A stretch of DNA of 64,000 nt from JBBRHQ01 sp963725315. GTDB lineage: Bacteria; Actinomycetota; Thermoleophilia; Solirubrobacterales; 70-9. Shown piece after piece: positions 1 through 8,263 of the stretch; within the stretch, counting starts at the first letter, position 1; every line of letters starts with the position of its first letter. The translations under genes and the position numbers were made by a program. The notes below the pieces were generated by a model. That model was not told the origin of the DNA and made no database searches. It saw nothing but the letters and a program-made list of their open reading frames with translations. Location: assembly GCA_963725315.1 (NCBI GenBank), contig CAVRYA010000001.1, positions 372,001-436,000 of the forward strand, read 5' to 3'.

Positions 1-104
1 AGCGCCTCCAGGGCCCCCTGGAGGGCCGGGCCCAGATGCTCCTCGGCGCGCAGCAGCGCCCTCAGAACCTCGAGCTGCTTATCGCTCAAGCGAACCACCC
101 ACAT
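1..104 (-). CDS. Partial small protein, 3' end cut by the window edge
   Basis: An open frame on the minus strand starts with ATG at 102-104 and runs off the left edge after 34 codons (begins MWVVRLSDKQLEVLRALL). A good ribosome binding site, GGAGGT, lies about six bases upstream of the ATG, which is the main reason to call it. The visible part is a leucine- and glutamate-rich, probably helical N-terminus. Nothing identifies a family and no function is assigned. It is read away from its neighbour at 179-1468, which lies upstream of it on the same strand. Confidence 0.55.
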   Translation of the reverse strand, partial: MWVVRLSDKQLEVLRALLRAEEHLGPALQGALEA

Positions 105-178
105 CGAAGTACCTCCAACCCTCGAACGGCGCTTAGGTTGGACGTGCAAAGTAATCCGCCTCGCGGACGGAATCGGGC

Positions 179-1468
179 CTACCGCGAGGAGATGCGGACG
201 GCCTCGATCCGGTTCTCGCGCACCGACTCGACCCGGATCGTGTAGCCGTCGGCGGTGATCTCGTCTCCACGCTTGGGCAGGCGCCCCAGCTCACCGAAGA
301 CGTAGCCGCCGACCGAGTTGTAGGCGTCGGTGTCGACCGAGAGCTCGATCTCGGCGTCCTTGAGGTCGCCGAGCGAGACGTGGCCGCGCACGAACCAGTC
401 GCCGTTGGTCAGCTGGCGCAGGTCGGCCGCGCGGGGGTCGGTCTCGTCCTCGATCTCCCCGACCACCTCCTCGAGGATGTCCTCGACCGTGACCAGGCCG
501 ACGGTGCGCCCGTACTCGTCGACGACGATCGAGAGCGAGGTGCGCTGCCGCTGCAGGTCCTGGAGCAGGTCGTCGAGGGGCCGGGTCTCGGGGACGATCA
601 GCGCGTCGCGGATCGCCGGCTCGAGCGCGGCGTCGGGCCCGTCGCTCATGTAGATCCTCGCGAGGCTGTTGTTGTGGACGATTCCCTTCACCCGGTCGGG
701 GTTGTCGTCCTCGATCACCACCAGCCGGGTGTGGCCCGAGGTGACGCAGCGCCGCAGGGCGGTCTCGACGTCGTCCGAGACGTCGACGGTGACCACCGCG
801 GGAATCGGGGTCATCACCTCACGCGCCTGCTGCTCGTGCAGGTGGAAGACGCCGCCGAGCATCACCGCCTCGCCCTGGTCGAGCCGGCCCAGCTGGGCGC
901 CGCGGTTGATCAGCAGGCGAAGCTCCTCGGGCGAGGTCTCCTCCTCGAGGCCCTTGACGTCGACCCGGAAGAGGCGGCTGACGATGAAGTTCGAGGGGGC
1001 GTTGGCGGAGACGATCAGGGGGTGCAAGACGGTGCGGAAGAATTTCAGCGGTCGCGCGACCCGCAGCATCACCGTCTCGGCCCGGGCGATCGCCAGCAGC
1101 TTCGGCGACTGCTCGCCGACGATCACGTGCAGATAGGTGACGATCATGTAGGCGATCGCGATCGAGATCGCGAGCGCCAGGCCGTGGCCCATCACCCCGC
1201 CGAACACCGGCACGAGCAGCTCCGCGATCGCCGGCTCGCCGAGGAAGCCGATGCCGAGGGAGGCGAGCGTGATCCCCACCTGACAGGTGGCGACGAACTC
1301 GTCGACGTGGTCCATCTGGGTGGCCGCGAGCTTCGCCGAGCGGACTCCCTCGGCGGCCATCTGTTCGATGCGGCTCTGGCGGGATCGGACGATCGCGAAC
1401 TCGGCGGCGACGAAGAAGCCGTTGACGAAGACCAGCAGCAGAAGGAGGACGAGGAGGACGACCGTCAC
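179..1468 (-). CDS. CNNM/CorC-HlyC family membrane protein with CBS pair
   Basis: This 429-residue protein has the full architecture of the CorC/HlyC (CNNM) family. A DUF21 membrane domain (about residues 1-190) starts with a long hydrophobic helix at residues 3-25. Tandem CBS domains follow (about 205-340, including VDEYGRTVGLVTVEDILEE). A C-terminal CorC_HlyC associated domain (about 350-429) ends the protein. The family is linked to magnesium, cobalt or sodium export or homeostasis; the ion cannot be read from sequence. The start is GTG with GGAGG seven bases upstream. It probably sits in the cytoplasmic membrane with the CBS pair inside. The gene stands alone. Confidence 0.9.
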   Translation of the reverse strand: MTVVLLVLLLLLVFVNGFFVAAEFAIVRSRQSRIEQMAAEGVRSAKLAATQMDHVDEFVATCQVGITLASLGIGFLGEPAIAELLVPVFGGVMGHGLALAISIAIAYMIVTYLHVIVGEQSPKLLAIARAETVMLRVARPLKFFRTVLHPLIVSANAPSNFIVSRLFRVDVKGLEEETSPEELRLLINRGAQLGRLDQGEAVMLGGVFHLHEQQAREVMTPIPAVVTVDVSDDVETALRRCVTSGHTRLVVIEDDNPDRVKGIVHNNSLARIYMSDGPDAALEPAIRDALIVPETRPLDDLLQDLQRQRTSLSIVVDEYGRTVGLVTVEDILEEVVGEIEDETDPRAADLRQLTNGDWFVRGHVSLGDLKDAEIELSVDTDAYNSVGGYVFGELGRLPKRGDEITADGYTIRVESVRENRIEAVRISSR

Positions 1469-1596
1469 CGCTCCACCTCCGGCGGGTTCGGGCTCATTTG
1501 CCTATGTGGCCTCGTACTTCGAGGGCGGTCGTCTTCGTCGGCCATCTCGGGGCGCCCTAAGCATAGACGGGCCGGGGGCAGGTTCCCCGGCCTCCA

Positions 1597-1872
1597 TCAG
1601 AGCGCGTCGATCCGCCCCGCCAGCTCGAAATCGGCAGCGGTGAGGCCGCCCTCGGAGTGGGTCGAGATGGTCACGGTGACCTGGTCCCAGGAGATCGCGA
1701 GGTCAGGGTGGTGGTTCATCTCCTCGGCCGGCTCCAGGATCGAGTCGACGAAGCCGACCGACCCGGCGAAGTCCCCGCGCTCGAAGGTCTTGACGATCGC
1801 CTCTTCCTGCCGCTCCCAACCCTGCATCGACCCCAGCCTCTCCCCAATCTCGGAATTTTCGAGAAGTGCCAT
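1597..1872 (-). CDS. 4a-hydroxytetrahydrobiopterin (pterin-4a-carbinolamine) dehydratase
   Basis: This 91-residue protein matches the usual length of PCD/DCoH proteins. It carries their signature around EEMNHHPDL, the paired histidines of the pterin site, followed by a hydrophobic strand and a TAADFELAGRID helix. The enzyme dehydrates 4a-hydroxytetrahydropterin to regenerate pterin cofactor. In bacteria lacking phenylalanine hydroxylase it may serve another pterin enzyme, for instance molybdopterin metabolism. No phenylalanine hydroxylase gene is next to it. The ATG start has AGGTCA just upstream. The gene diverges from the cobalamin-binding protein gene, with 11 bases between the two start codons, so the promoters must overlap or be leaderless. 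Confidence 0.9.
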   Translation of the reverse strand: MALLENSEIGERLGSMQGWERQEEAIVKTFERGDFAGSVGFVDSILEPAEEMNHHPDLAISWDQVTVTISTHSEGGLTAADFELAGRIDAL

Positions 1873-1883
1873 ATTGACCTCCG

Positions 1884-2781
1884 ATGCGCATCGCCAGCCT
1901 GGTCCCGTCTGCGACCGAGATGCTATTCGCCCTCGGCTTCGGCGACAGCGTCGTCGCCGTCACTCACGAGTGCGACTACCCACCTGCCGCAACCTCACTC
2001 CCGCAGCTCACCCGTACCGTGGTCCCGGCCGGCCTCGGGGCGCGCGAGATCGACGCGACGGTGAAGCGGACGGTCGGCGAAGGCCGGCCGCTCTACGAGC
2101 TCGACGCCGAACTTCTCGCCACCCTCGCCCCCGACCTGATCGTCGCCCAGCAGGTCTGCGAGGTCTGCGCCGTCTCCTACGAGGACGTGCTCCAGGTGGC
2201 TGCCGGCATCCCGGGGCGCCCGCGGGTGCTGAGCCAGGACCCGGCTGGCCTCTGCGACGTCCTCGATGACATCACGCACCTGGGCGACGCCGCGGGGCGG
2301 GAGGACGACGCCCGGTTGCTGCGGGAGGAGCTCGAGCAGCGCCTCGGGCGGGTCCGCGAGGCTGTCGCCGGGCGGCCGCGGCGCAGGGTCCTGTCGCTCG
2401 AGTGGCTCGATCCGCCCTTCGTGGGCGGTCACTGGGTACCGGAGATGATCGACGCGGCCGGCGGCATCGACGTGATCGGCGACGCCGGGGAGAAGTCCTC
2501 CGAGCAGGGCTGGGAACAGCTCTCCTCCTGCCGGCCCGAGGACGTAGTCGTGATGCCGTGCGGCTACGGTCTGCCCGACTCGGAGCGCGAGGCGAGGGAG
2601 CACCACGACGGAGCTGCGAAGCCTGGGAGCGGAGCGGGCCTGGGCGGTCGACGCCGCAGCATCCTTCTCACGGCCGGGGCCGAGGCTGATCGACGGTGTC
2701 GAGCTGCTCGCCCACCTGCTCCATCCCGGCGCGGCGCCCGCGGCCGCGGACGGGGTCGAGTCTTCGCCTCTGCCGCTCTGA
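1884..2781 (+). CDS. Cobalamin-type ABC substrate-binding protein, frameshifted near the C-terminus
   Basis: The N-terminal 240 residues match the TroA/BtuF-like helical-backbone binding fold: RIASLVPSATEMLFALGFG, a VTHECDYP segment, and APDLIVAQQVCEVCAVSYEDV. The protein has no signal peptide, as in many actinobacterial members, so periplasmic function is uncertain. After residue 242 the frame becomes arginine/glycine-rich nonsense. Removing one G near 2611 restores a natural ending (ELRSLGAERAWAVDAAA ... LIDGVELLAHLLHPG) with a TGA at 2779-2781. I read this as a single-base insertion, most likely a sequence error. The gene converges on the rhomboid gene with a 6-base gap. Substrate assignment is by family only. 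Confidence 0.75.
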
Positions 2782-2787
2782 CCTCGC

Positions 2788-3616
2788 TCAGGCGACCGCG
2801 ACCGAGCCGACGATCGCGGCGATCCCGATCGCAGCGATCGCCACGAGCTCGAACGTGAGGTGCTTGGGCCCGAACCGGCCCCGCTCGCCGGCGACGATGG
2901 CCAGCGCCGCCAGCGCGCCCGCCGGCTGCGCCGAAGAGGTGCCCCCCGATGACTGATCCCCGGAATGCTGAAGGTGAAGACGAAGTTGATGAGCAGGAGG
3001 ATCCCGAGTTGCGCGGCGACGCCTTCGAGGCGGCGGCCCGAGCGACGACGAAGGCTGCGGCGAAGATCCCGAAGATCGCACCGGATGCCCCCGCGGTGAG
3101 GCTGTGGGGCGAGAGCAGCAGCGCCCCGAAGGACCCGGCGAGCAGCGAGGCAAAGTAGAGGAAGACGAAGCGCAGCGTGCCGATCCCCGGCTCCAGCAGG
3201 CGGCCGACGATGTACAGCGCGTACATGTTGAACGCGATGTGGAGGATGCTGTAGTGGAGGAAGCCCGCGGTGAGAAGCCGGTACAGCTGTCCATCTGCCA
3301 CCGGCGGGCCGATCAAGCCGAAGTGAACGACCACCGGGTTCGCCTGGCTGATCGCGAGCCCGCCGCCGCCCCGCAGCAGCTCGTAGAGGTAGGCGACGAT
3401 GTTGATCGCCGATCAGGACGATAGGTCGCGTTCGCAGCCCGCGAGCCGCTCGAAGGCGTCGGCGCCGGACTTGACCTTGGTCGTCTGCCGGGAGCACTCC
3501 GGGCAGCGCATCCCGACCGGCGAGGGTGTCATGCAATCGGGGCAGATCGGTCGATCGCAGTTCGAGCAGCGGACCCCGGTCTCGCGGTCGGGATGGCGAT
3601 AGCAGGTCTCGGCCAT
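2788..3616 (-). CDS. Rhomboid-family intramembrane serine protease with N-terminal zinc finger, several frame breaks
   Basis: The start at 3616 gives a B-box-like zinc finger (CYRHPDRETGVRCSNCDRPI, then CPDC and CPEC). A rhomboid core follows: HYSILHIAFNMYAL, the nucleophile motif GASGAIFGIF, and the histidine motif GGHLFGAAGG, ending at a TGA at 2788-2790. The parts lie in three frames. Two compensating shifts fall at about 3405-3425. Others fall near 3040, 2955 and 2910. Corrected, it is a normal-length rhomboid of about 275 residues with both catalytic residues present. Clustered indels with an intact active site favour sequence error over decay, though a decaying gene cannot be excluded. 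It would cleave membrane protein substrates within the bilayer. Confidence 0.7.
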
Positions 3617-3640
3617 GGGCGCAGGAGCCTAGATCAAGGG

Positions 3641-3665
3641 CAAGCGCGGCCCGCAGCGGCGCTTG
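3641..3665 (-). terminator. Hairpin just after the anti-sigma gene
   Basis: A 7-base-pair stem (CAAGCGC at 3641-3647 with GCGCTTG at 3659-3665) and an 11-base loop follow the anti-sigma stop codon within a few bases on the minus strand. It separates that operon from the rhomboid gene. There is no strong T-tract, so termination is an inference from position. The bases just beyond share GCTTGCGGGCTAGC with the hairpin region near 63,110. Confidence 0.45.
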
Positions 3666-3669
3666 CGGG

Positions 3670-4356
3670 CTAGCTTCTGACGTTGACGCCGACCAGGGGC
3701 GCCGAGGTCGGCGCCATGCTGCCACCGCGCGGCTCGACGGTCACCAGGACCCGCTGGGCGCCGTCGAGGTGCTTGGGGATCGCGGCGCTGGCGGTGCCGT
3801 TGCGCCGCGGGGCGAACAGCGAGGAGGGCTCCATCCGCCCGTCCCGCTGCACCCACGCCTGGTAGACCTGGCTCGAGCGGAGCTGGTGCAGCCCGGTCAG
3901 CTCCAGCATCCCCGAGTCGCCGCTTCGCTCCAGGGTCGCCTGCACCTCGTCCCCGGGTGCCGAGCGAGTGGTGACCGTGCTCGTCCCGCCGCCGCCGGCG
4001 TCGTAGGCGATCAGCCCGACCGCGACGATCAGCGCCACCGCCGCCAGGCCGATCGCCGGGCGCAGCAGCAGGCCGCCGAAGCCCCGGCGCCGCTCGCGCC
4101 CCGCGGCGGGCTTCGGCCGCGCCGCCTCCTCGCGCACCGTCTCCATCAGGGCGCTTCGAAGGCTCGCCGGCGGCTCCAGCCGCTGCACCGATTCGCCCAG
4201 CGAGGAGACCGCCGGCGCCAGCCAGCGAAGCTCCCGGCGGCACTGCTCGCAGCCGGCCAGGTGGCGCTCGAGCTTGGCGCACTCCTCGGCCTCGAGCGCG
4301 CCGAGCGCGTAGGCGGCGACCTCCTCGCGCCAGCGCTGGTGGGATTCCTCGCTCAT
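3670..4356 (-). CDS. Anti-sigma factor, RskA-like, with zinc-finger N-terminus
   Basis: This 228-residue protein begins with a zinc-binding anti-sigma (ZAS/zf-HC2) domain: AYALGALEAEE followed by HLAGCEQCRREL, the H-x3-C-x2-C motif. A single membrane helix lies at about residues 112-130 (IGLAAVALIVAVGLIAYDAGG). An RskA-type extracytoplasmic domain follows, with a YQAWVQRDG motif. It should hold the sigma factor encoded just upstream until a membrane signal triggers proteolysis. The start ATG overlaps the sigma stop codon (ATGA), so the two are translationally coupled. The rhomboid protease next to it is not the usual RskA protease, so a link to it would be speculation. Confidence 0.9.
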   Translation of the reverse strand: MSEESHQRWREEVAAYALGALEAEECAKLERHLAGCEQCRRELRWLAPAVSSLGESVQRLEPPASLRSALMETVREEAARPKPAAGRERRRGFGGLLLRPAIGLAAVALIVAVGLIAYDAGGGGTSTVTTRSAPGDEVQATLERSGDSGMLELTGLHQLRSSQVYQAWVQRDGRMEPSSLFAPRRNGTASAAIPKHLDGAQRVLVTVEPRGGSMAPTSAPLVGVNVRS

Positions 4357-4934
4357 CCCAGCCCCTCGGCCATCTGCATGCGGATCTTCTCCATCCCGAG
4401 TCGCATCCTCCCCTTGACCGTACCCAGCGGCATCCCCAGCATCTCGGCGATCTCCGAGTGGCTGAACCCGCCGAAGTAGGCGAGCTGGATCACCTTCGAT
4501 TGGTCGCTGGGGAGCCCTTGCAGTGCTCCCCGGACCCCGGCGGCCTCGTCGCGGCGCACCACCTCCTCCTCGGTGAGCTCCCCGGAGGGGCGCTGCTCGA
4601 GCGCCGCCTCGTCGTCGAAGTCGAGCTTCGGCGCCTTGCCGGCGTCACGGCGCAGGGCGTCGATCGCCCGGTTGCGAACGATCCCCAGGGTCCAGGAGCG
4701 GACGCTGCCGCGTGTCGGGTCGAAGCGCGCGCCGCTGCGCCAGATCGAGATGAAGGCCTCCTGGGTGACGTCCTCCGCCGCCTGGCGCGAGCCGACGATG
4801 CGGTAGGCGAGCGAGTAGGCGACCCCGCCATGGCGGTCGTAGAAGACCTCGAAGGCCTCCGCGTCGCGCTCGGCGATCAGCGGCATCAGCTCCTCGTCGG
4901 CGAGGCGCTCGGCCTTTTCCCTCCTGATCGCCAT
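4353..4934 (-). CDS. ECF sigma factor, SigK-like
   Basis: This 193-residue ECF sigma-70 factor has region 2 (FYDRHGGVAYSLAYRIVG, then AEDVTQEAFISIWR) and region 4 (QSKVIQLAYFGGFSHSEIAEMLGMPLGTVKGRMR). The region 4 sequence resembles the SigK group, which pairs with RskA-type anti-sigma factors. That fits the gene immediately downstream. The ATG overlap between the two genes implies a sigma/anti-sigma operon that is probably autoregulated. The stimulus is unknown. No obvious target promoter is repeated inside the window. Confidence 0.92.
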   Translation of the reverse strand: MAIRREKAERLADEELMPLIAERDAEAFEVFYDRHGGVAYSLAYRIVGSRQAAEDVTQEAFISIWRSGARFDPTRGSVRSWTLGIVRNRAIDALRRDAGKAPKLDFDDEAALEQRPSGELTEEEVVRRDEAAGVRGALQGLPSDQSKVIQLAYFGGFSHSEIAEMLGMPLGTVKGRMRLGMEKIRMQMAEGLG

Positions 4935-5067
4935 CGGTAGTTGAGGCTACGCGGCTCCGGCTCCGGCGGATCACCTGCAATCGTCCGCCCCGCCAAGCAA
5001 GATCAGGGCGGGTCGGCCGACCCGAGAGGCGAGGCCCACCGAGACCGGCACAGCGAGAGGAGATCGA

Positions 5068-5490
5068 ATGCAAGGTGCAAGCCCCGCCAGGCTCTACGCC
5101 ACGCTCGTCGGCGGCGTCCTCGTCGTCGCCGGGATCATCGGCTTCTTCTACAGCTCCAGCTTCGGCTCGCCGGGGACCGTGGACGACGTCTTCGGGATCC
5201 TCGACGTCAACGGCTGGCACAACCTCGTCCACATCCTCACCGGGGCGATCGGCCTGCTGGTCGCCGGCTACGCGGCCCGCGGCTACGCGCTCGGCCTCGG
5301 CTTCGTCTACATCGTGATCGCGATCTGGGGATTCATCATCGGCGGCGGCGAGAGCATTCTCGGCTTCGTCCCTGTCAACACCGCCGACAACTTCCTGCAC
5401 CTGATCCTCGGCCTGCTGGGGATCGGCGCCGGGCTCACCACCCCGAAGCAGCGCGCCGGTCGGGCGCCGCCGCCCGCTCCGGCGACCTGA
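5068..5490 (+). CDS. DUF4383 family membrane protein
   Basis: This 140-residue protein has four predicted membrane helices, at about residues 9-28, 52-70, 75-95 and 108-125. It carries the conserved DUF4383 features: a GWHNLVHILTGAIGLLVAG segment and a second DNFLHLILGLLGIGAG segment. The function of DUF4383 is unknown; such proteins are frequent in actinobacteria. The C-terminal tail is proline/alanine-rich and cytoplasmic or exposed. A purine-rich GAGAGGAGATCGA site precedes the ATG. A 9-base-pair stem-loop terminator lies 26 bases after the stop. Confidence 0.85.
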   Translation: MQGASPARLYATLVGGVLVVAGIIGFFYSSSFGSPGTVDDVFGILDVNGWHNLVHILTGAIGLLVAGYAARGYALGLGFVYIVIAIWGFIIGGGESILGFVPVNTADNFLHLILGLLGIGAGLTTPKQRAGRAPPPAPAT

Positions 5491-5516
5491 CCTCAGGCGC
5501 GGCGGCGAGACTGATC

Positions 5517-5539
5517 TGAGTCACCAATAGGGTGACTCA
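5517..5539. terminator. Bidirectional hairpin between convergent genes
   Basis: A perfect 9-base-pair inverted repeat (TGAGTCACC at 5517-5525, GGTGACTCA at 5531-5539) with a 5-base loop sits in the 60-base gap between the DUF4383 gene and the convergent gene ending at 5551. Position and symmetry suggest a shared terminator. The arms also resemble a dyad operator, but no promoter is nearby. Confidence 0.6.
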
Positions 5540-5550
5540 TTGAAGTCTCG

Positions 5551-5964
5551 CTAGAGGCGCGAGCGCAGCTGGCCGGCGGCGTTCCGCAGCCCGCCGGTCT
5601 GCTGGCGGCCGCGGCGCCGGGCCTCGAAGAGGACGAGGACGCCGGTCGCGACCCCGCCGGCGGCGACCGCGACCACCGGTCGCACCCAGTTGCGGGGCTC
5701 GCGCAGCGCCCGCAGCTCGCTCTCGGAGAGCTCGTCGGCCCAGTCCGAGAGCTCGTCGGCCGCCGCCTGGGTCACCGCGGAGAGGGTCCTCTCGACCCGC
5801 TGTGAGAGCCGCTCGGGCGGCTCCATCGGTCGCAGCGCGTCGCTCAACAGGGCCTCGACATCTAGGCCCGCCGCCTCCTCCGCTCCGCGTCCGGGGGCGG
5901 CGGGGTCGCTGGCACTCCCCGCTCCGCGTCCGGGGATGCCGGGGTTGCTGGAGGGCTCAGTCAT
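5551..5964 (-). CDS. Single-pass membrane protein partnered with an ECF sigma factor
   Basis: This 137-residue protein begins with a low-complexity N-terminus holding two PGRGAG-type repeats. A helical middle follows (about residues 40-90, with LSDALRPMEPPERLSQRVERTL), then one membrane helix at about 95-115 and a basic C-terminus. There is no zinc-binding H-x3-C-x2-C motif. Its start codon overlaps the end of the upstream ECF sigma gene by 8 bases. That position is typical of an anti-sigma or sigma-regulatory membrane protein, which is how I interpret it, but the sequence alone does not prove it. Confidence 0.65.
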   Translation of the reverse strand: MTEPSSNPGIPGRGAGSASDPAAPGRGAEEAAGLDVEALLSDALRPMEPPERLSQRVERTLSAVTQAAADELSDWADELSESELRALREPRNWVRPVVAVAAGGVATGVLVLFEARRRGRQQTGGLRNAAGQLRSRL

Positions 5965-6517
5965 CGCGGCTCATCTCCTCTTGGAGCTGCTTGATCGCGC
6001 GATGGATCAGGACCTTGGTGGCGCCGTCGGTGCGTCCCAGGGCGCGGGCGATCTCGCGGTTGTCCATGCCCAGCGCGAAGCGCATGATCAGCGCCTCGCG
6101 ACGGTCGTCGGGAAGGTGCTCGAGGTTCTCCATCACCGCTCGCAGCTCCTCGCGGCCCTCGACCAGCGCCTCGGTCCCGTGCTGGGCGGGAATCGGGTCG
6201 GCGTTCTCGAGCGGCGTCTGTGGCCGCCGCGAGCGGTCGCGGTAGTAGTTCGAGGCGAGGTTGTGGGCGATCCGGATCAGCCACGGCCGCAGCGGCCGCC
6301 CGTCTGACTCCCGCCGGGCCCGGTCGAAGTGGCGGTAGGCCTGCAGGAAGGCCTGCTCGGTGAGGTCCTCGGCGTCGTGGTGGTTGCCGACCCGGTAGTA
6401 GGCGTAGGAGTAGACGTCGCGCAGGTGCGCCCGGTAGAGGTCCTCGAAGGCGCGGTCGAGCTCGGCCTTGGCTGCGGGATCGAGGCTCGCCGGCTCGACG
6501 GTCTCGCTCTTGCTCAC
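5957..6517 (-). CDS. ECF-type RNA polymerase sigma factor
   Basis: This 186-residue sigma-70 family protein has region 2 (LYRAHLRDVYSYAYYRVGNHHDAEDLTEQAFLQAY by position, residues 27-62) and region 4 (DDRREALIMRFALGMDNREIARALG, then GATKVLIHRAIKQL). The linker between them is polar. It lies first in a two-gene unit with the membrane protein at 5551-5964, overlapping it by 8 bases. Such short-linker ECF factors usually direct stress regulons. The specific group and stimulus are not recognisable here. Confidence 0.9.
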   Translation of the reverse strand: MSKSETVEPASLDPAAKAELDRAFEDLYRAHLRDVYSYAYYRVGNHHDAEDLTEQAFLQAYRHFDRARRESDGRPLRPWLIRIAHNLASNYYRDRSRRPQTPLENADPIPAQHGTEALVEGREELRAVMENLEHLPDDRREALIMRFALGMDNREIARALGRTDGATKVLIHRAIKQLQEEMSRDD

Positions 6518-6544
6518 GCGGCAAGGTTACCCGGGGCCCCATCG

Positions 6545-8209
6545 CTAGGCCGCCTGCTTGGATCGCTCTGCACGTCGCAGCCCGGCCACCCACTCCTCGG
6601 GCCCGATCTCCCCCTCGATCAGCGCCGCCAGGCCGCCGATCGCGCTCGCGTCGAGTCCGGCGGCGGCGATCGTCTCGGCGATCTGGGGTACCGAGTCGAG
6701 GCCCTCGGAGGCCTGGCCGATCTCGGCCCTGATCTCGTCCGGGCTCTGCCCCGAACCCAGCATCTCCCCTGCCCGGCGGTTGCGGCTGTCGGGCGCCAGC
6801 ACGGTCGCGGTCAGGTCGCCCACCCCGGCCAGCCCGGTGAAGGTCTCGAGCTTGGCGCCGCGGTGGATCGCGTAGTCGACGCACTCGCTCCAGACCTCGG
6901 CGGCGGCGATCCCGGCGGCGTTCAGCCCGTGCGGCACGGCCGCAGCGGCGGCGAGCGCGGCGGCGTTCTTGGCAGCCCCGGCCATCTCCACCCCGACCAC
7001 GTCGTCGGAGCGCTCGCAGACGAGGCCGGCGCGGTCGAAGACGTCGCCCACCTGGGAGCGAAGGTCGGCGTCGGCGGAGCCGAGGACCAAGGCGGCTGAG
7101 CCGGAGACGGCCTCGCGCGAGTGGGCGGGGCCGCCGAGGCAGGCGATAGCCCGGGCCCGCACCCGCTCCCCCACGTACTCGGAGGGGAGCTGGCCCTGCG
7201 GCGCGACCAGGCCCTTGCTGAGCAGCAGCATCGACGTGCGCCCCCCGATCCGGTCGGCGATCGCGCCAACGCCCTGCGGCAGCGCGGAGGAAGGGATCGC
7301 GAGGCAGATCAGATCGAGCCCGGCAAGCTCGATCTCGGAGCCCTGCTTGACCCGGACCGAGTCCGGCAGGGTGACCCCCTCGAGATAGCGGCTGTTCTGG
7401 CGATCGGCGGAGATCCGCTCCGCCTGCTCGGCGGTGCGGGTCCCGAGCTGCACCTCGAGTCCCCCCCGGGCGAGCAGCACGGCGACGGCCGTGCCCCAGC
7501 TCCCGGCTCCGATCACCGCCGCGCGGCGCATCGGCGGCAGCCCGCCGAGGTCCTCCCACTGCAGCTCGACGTTGGGCCAGATGCGCGAGGTCACGGTCGC
7601 CGCCAGCGCCGGGGAGGGACGATCGGAGCGGGGGAAGGTCATCGCCCGTCCGATCCGCAGGCGGACCTTGCGCGGGCGGATCCGCCAGCCGCGGCGCACA
7701 GCCTCGCTGCCGAGTACCGCGACGGGGACGACCTGGGCCCCGGTCTGCAGGGCGAGGCGCCCGACCCCGCGCTTGGGGCTCGCCAGCGAGCCGGTCCGGA
7801 TCCGGGTCCCCTCGGGGAAGATGCAGACGGTGCCGCCCCGCTCGAGCACCATCCGCGCCGTCTTCATCGCCTCCTCGTCGGACTCGCCGCGACGGATCGG
7901 AAAGGCCCCGCAGCGGCTGAGGATCCATCCCTGCCAGCGCTTCGAGAACAGCTCCATCTTGGCCACGTAGTTCATCGGCCGCCGCCAGGGAAGCGAGGCG
8001 CCGATCACGAACGGGTCGAGGAAGCTGCGGTGGTTGGCGGCGACGATCAGGCCGCCCTTGACGCGGGTATTGCCCCGGCCCTGGCGCGAGAGGCGCAGGT
8101 AGATCAGCAGCGCGGGCTGGAGGATCATCCGCGCCAGCACGTACATCGCCCAGTTGACCCCGTGCCTGCGGGTGTAGTCGTGATAGCGCTCGAGCTGCTC
8201 CTCACTCAC
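6545..8209 (-). CDS. PlsC-type acyltransferase fused to glycerol-3-phosphate dehydrogenase
   Basis: Two enzymes of phospholipid synthesis lie in one 554-residue frame. Residues 1-225 are a 1-acylglycerol-3-phosphate acyltransferase, with the catalytic NHRSFLD (HX4D) at 59-65 and the FPEGTR substrate motif at 131-136. Residues 227-554 are an NAD(P)-dependent GpsA. It has the Rossmann GAGSWGTA at 234-241, a GGPAHSREAV segment, the lysine of AGAAKNAAAL, and the family signature GLAGVGDLTAT...SRNRRAG. GpsA makes glycerol-3-phosphate and PlsC acylates the second position. An internal ATG at residue 227 (position 7531) could also produce free GpsA. The start is GTG. The function of each half is firm; one polypeptide is what the sequence shows. 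Confidence 0.88.
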   Translation of the reverse strand: MSEEQLERYHDYTRRHGVNWAMYVLARMILQPALLIYLRLSRQGRGNTRVKGGLIVAANHRSFLDPFVIGASLPWRRPMNYVAKMELFSKRWQGWILSRCGAFPIRRGESDEEAMKTARMVLERGGTVCIFPEGTRIRTGSLASPKRGVGRLALQTGAQVVPVAVLGSEAVRRGWRIRPRKVRLRIGRAMTFPRSDRPSPALAATVTSRIWPNVELQWEDLGGLPPMRRAAVIGAGSWGTAVAVLLARGGLEVQLGTRTAEQAERISADRQNSRYLEGVTLPDSVRVKQGSEIELAGLDLICLAIPSSALPQGVGAIADRIGGRTSMLLLSKGLVAPQGQLPSEYVGERVRARAIACLGGPAHSREAVSGSAALVLGSADADLRSQVGDVFDRAGLVCERSDDVVGVEMAGAAKNAAALAAAAAVPHGLNAAGIAAAEVWSECVDYAIHRGAKLETFTGLAGVGDLTATVLAPDSRNRRAGEMLGSGQSPDEIRAEIGQASEGLDSVPQIAETIAAAGLDASAIGGLAALIEGEIGPEEWVAGLRRAERSKQAA

Positions 8210-8263
8210 TAACAGCGCTACACGACGCGCCGGGCCGCGTTACATGGCGCCTGAAACCGCCCG

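Noticed and set aside
380..2269. A 629-codon plus-strand frame opposite the CNNM gene
   Set aside because: It is Asp/Arg/Gly-rich with no domain and mirrors a well-supported minus-strand gene; high GC keeps the opposite frame open.
5518..5538. GAGTCACC/GGTGACTC as a phage attachment site
   Set aside because: It is a hairpin between convergent genes with no integrase or duplicated copy nearby.
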